NCBI GenBank assembly: GCA_902791935.1
Contig: CADAXQ010000010.1
Location: forward strand, 1-47,918
From: an uncultured Erysipelotrichaceae bacterium
GTDB taxonomy: Bacteria; Bacillota_I; Bacilli_A; RFN20; CAG-826
Reading direction: 5' to 3'
Length of the DNA: 47,918 nucleotides
This document shows positions 47,449-47,918 of this stretch, piece by piece. Below the pieces are notes generated by a model that saw only the letters and a program-made list of their open reading frames with translations, had not been told where the DNA came from and made no database searches. Position 1 is the first letter of the stretch. Each line of letters begins with the position of its first letter. Both the position numbers and the translations under genes were made by a program.

Positions 47449-47871
47449 ATGGATTACATGACAAAGCCTATAAGCCGTTCCGATCTACGAGTTATCGCGA
47501 AAGCGTTCAGAGCCCGGTTTGGCTGCAAAAACAAATTGCGTTTTAATGTAATTAATGCCTATGAACGTTTTCCTTCTCTGTTTCCTAATGTTGTAACTCA
47601 AATTATTGATGACGATGATGATTCCTGTATGCCATCTAATATTCCCTCTTCTTGTACCCTATCATCTGATGGAACACTCGAGATTAGAATTAGACAAAAA
47701 GTATATGATGGGGCGTGCGATGGAGTAGGTGGCTATCGTGCGCACATCCTTCACGAAATGTGTCATGCAATCTTAATAATGATGGGTTTCAGCCCAATTA
47801 TGGGTAGAGCTTTTAAAAATAAAAACTCTATAGTGCACGTGAGGGATAAATCAGCATCAGGATTGGTATAA
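47449..47871 (+). CDS. HExxH metallopeptidase of ImmA/IrrE type
   Basis: This 140-residue protein has a zincin motif HILHEMCHAIL (HExxH) near residues 104-108. In ImmA/IrrE proteins, HEXXH peptidases paired with an XRE repressor cleave or release that repressor. The adjacent XRE gene and operon arrangement fit this. The N-terminus is a basic helical region (DLRVIAKAFRARFGCKNKLRFNV), then an acidic IDDDDDSC segment. The C-terminal part after HExxH is short (about 30 residues), shorter than many relatives, so a third zinc ligand is not obvious. AGAGGA lies about 11 nt before the ATG. A terminator follows. Confidence 0.75.
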   Translation: MDYMTKPISRSDLRVIAKAFRARFGCKNKLRFNVINAYERFPSLFPNVVTQIIDDDDDSCMPSNIPSSCTLSSDGTLEIRIRQKVYDGACDGVGGYRAHILHEMCHAILIMMGFSPIMGRAFKNKNSIVHVRDKSASGLV

Positions 47872-47876
47872 TATCG

Positions 47877-47903
47877 GCGCCACACTAAACTGTGGCGCAA
47901 TTT
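47877..47903 (+). terminator. Rho-independent terminator
   Basis: GCGCCACA (47877-47884) and TGTGGCGC (47891-47898) pair perfectly, with AATTTT following. It ends the XRE-metallopeptidase operon. Confidence 0.85.
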
Positions 47904-47918
47904 TATTGAAAGAGCCTT

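Overview
The window reads as part of a chromosome from a low-to-mid GC Firmicute of the class Bacilli, probably an uncultured gut lineage near the Erysipelotrichales/RF39/RFN20 group (inference). The grounds are the A/G-rich Shine-Dalgarno sites (AAAGGAGG type), the YloV/FakA, DegV, PlsX, LemA and YegP-type genes, BspA-like leucine-rich repeats, and plant-polysaccharide hydrolases (GH3, GH43-like, GH127, a GH130 remnant). TGA is a normal stop, used in the ATGA overlaps, so this is not a recoded mollicute. Genes are dense, occur on both strands in short operons, and are mostly separated by clear hairpin-plus-T terminators.

Layout. 1-5.3 kb: DUF1893 protein, AhpC peroxiredoxin, beta-lactamase-fold serine hydrolase, membrane protein, GT2-GtrA glycosyltransferase, DegV. 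5.4-11.8 kb: membrane-anchored protein with four YegP-like (DUF1508) repeats, LysR regulator, MmcQ/YjbR protein, L-rhamnose isomerase, TetR regulator, esterase. 11.9-17.7 kb: MATE exporter behind a leader hairpin, tRNA-Leu(CAG) and tRNA-Arg(CCG), then a histidine phosphatase / GH3 / alpha-beta hydrolase operon. 17.8-24.7 kb: a second DegV with two small membrane proteins, a hydrolase with a Cys nucleophile, and a tightly coupled lipid operon fakA-plsX-(tandem acyltransferase)-acp in which every junction is an ATGA overlap. 24.7-31.1 kb: LemA with a large partner protein, GH43-like/SGNH pair, alpha-beta hydrolase, HAD phosphatase. 31.2-41.8 kb: a surface and carbohydrate region with two putative lipoproteins, an M6 metalloprotease, GH127, and clear decay: a 5'-truncated LRR gene, a wrecked AraC regulator joined to a GH130 tail, and a frameshifted lipoprotein signal peptide. 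41.9-45.3 kb: metallophosphoesterase, tRNA-Arg(CCT), a 2.1-kb accessory island, tRNA-Ala(GGC). 45.5-47.9 kb: AAA ATPase (DUF234 type), then an XRE regulator with a HExxH metallopeptidase.

Most interesting points. (1) The island between tRNA-Arg and a degenerate copy of that tRNA's 3' half carries a dead insertion sequence and an AbiF/AbiD-like HEPN protein. Directly upstream of the HEPN gene lies a small, promoter-driven, terminator-ended structured RNA. This is the layout expected of an Abi HEPN toxin with a non-coding RNA antitoxin. (2) Nine genes have a -10-like hexamer only 6-9 nt before the start codon and no usable Shine-Dalgarno site, which points to widespread leaderless transcription. 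(3) FakA, two DegV (FakB-type) proteins, PlsX, ACP and a fused double PlsC-type acyltransferase outline a compact route from fatty acids to phosphatidic acid, with no PlsY in the window.

All calls come from reading the sequence; no database search was possible.
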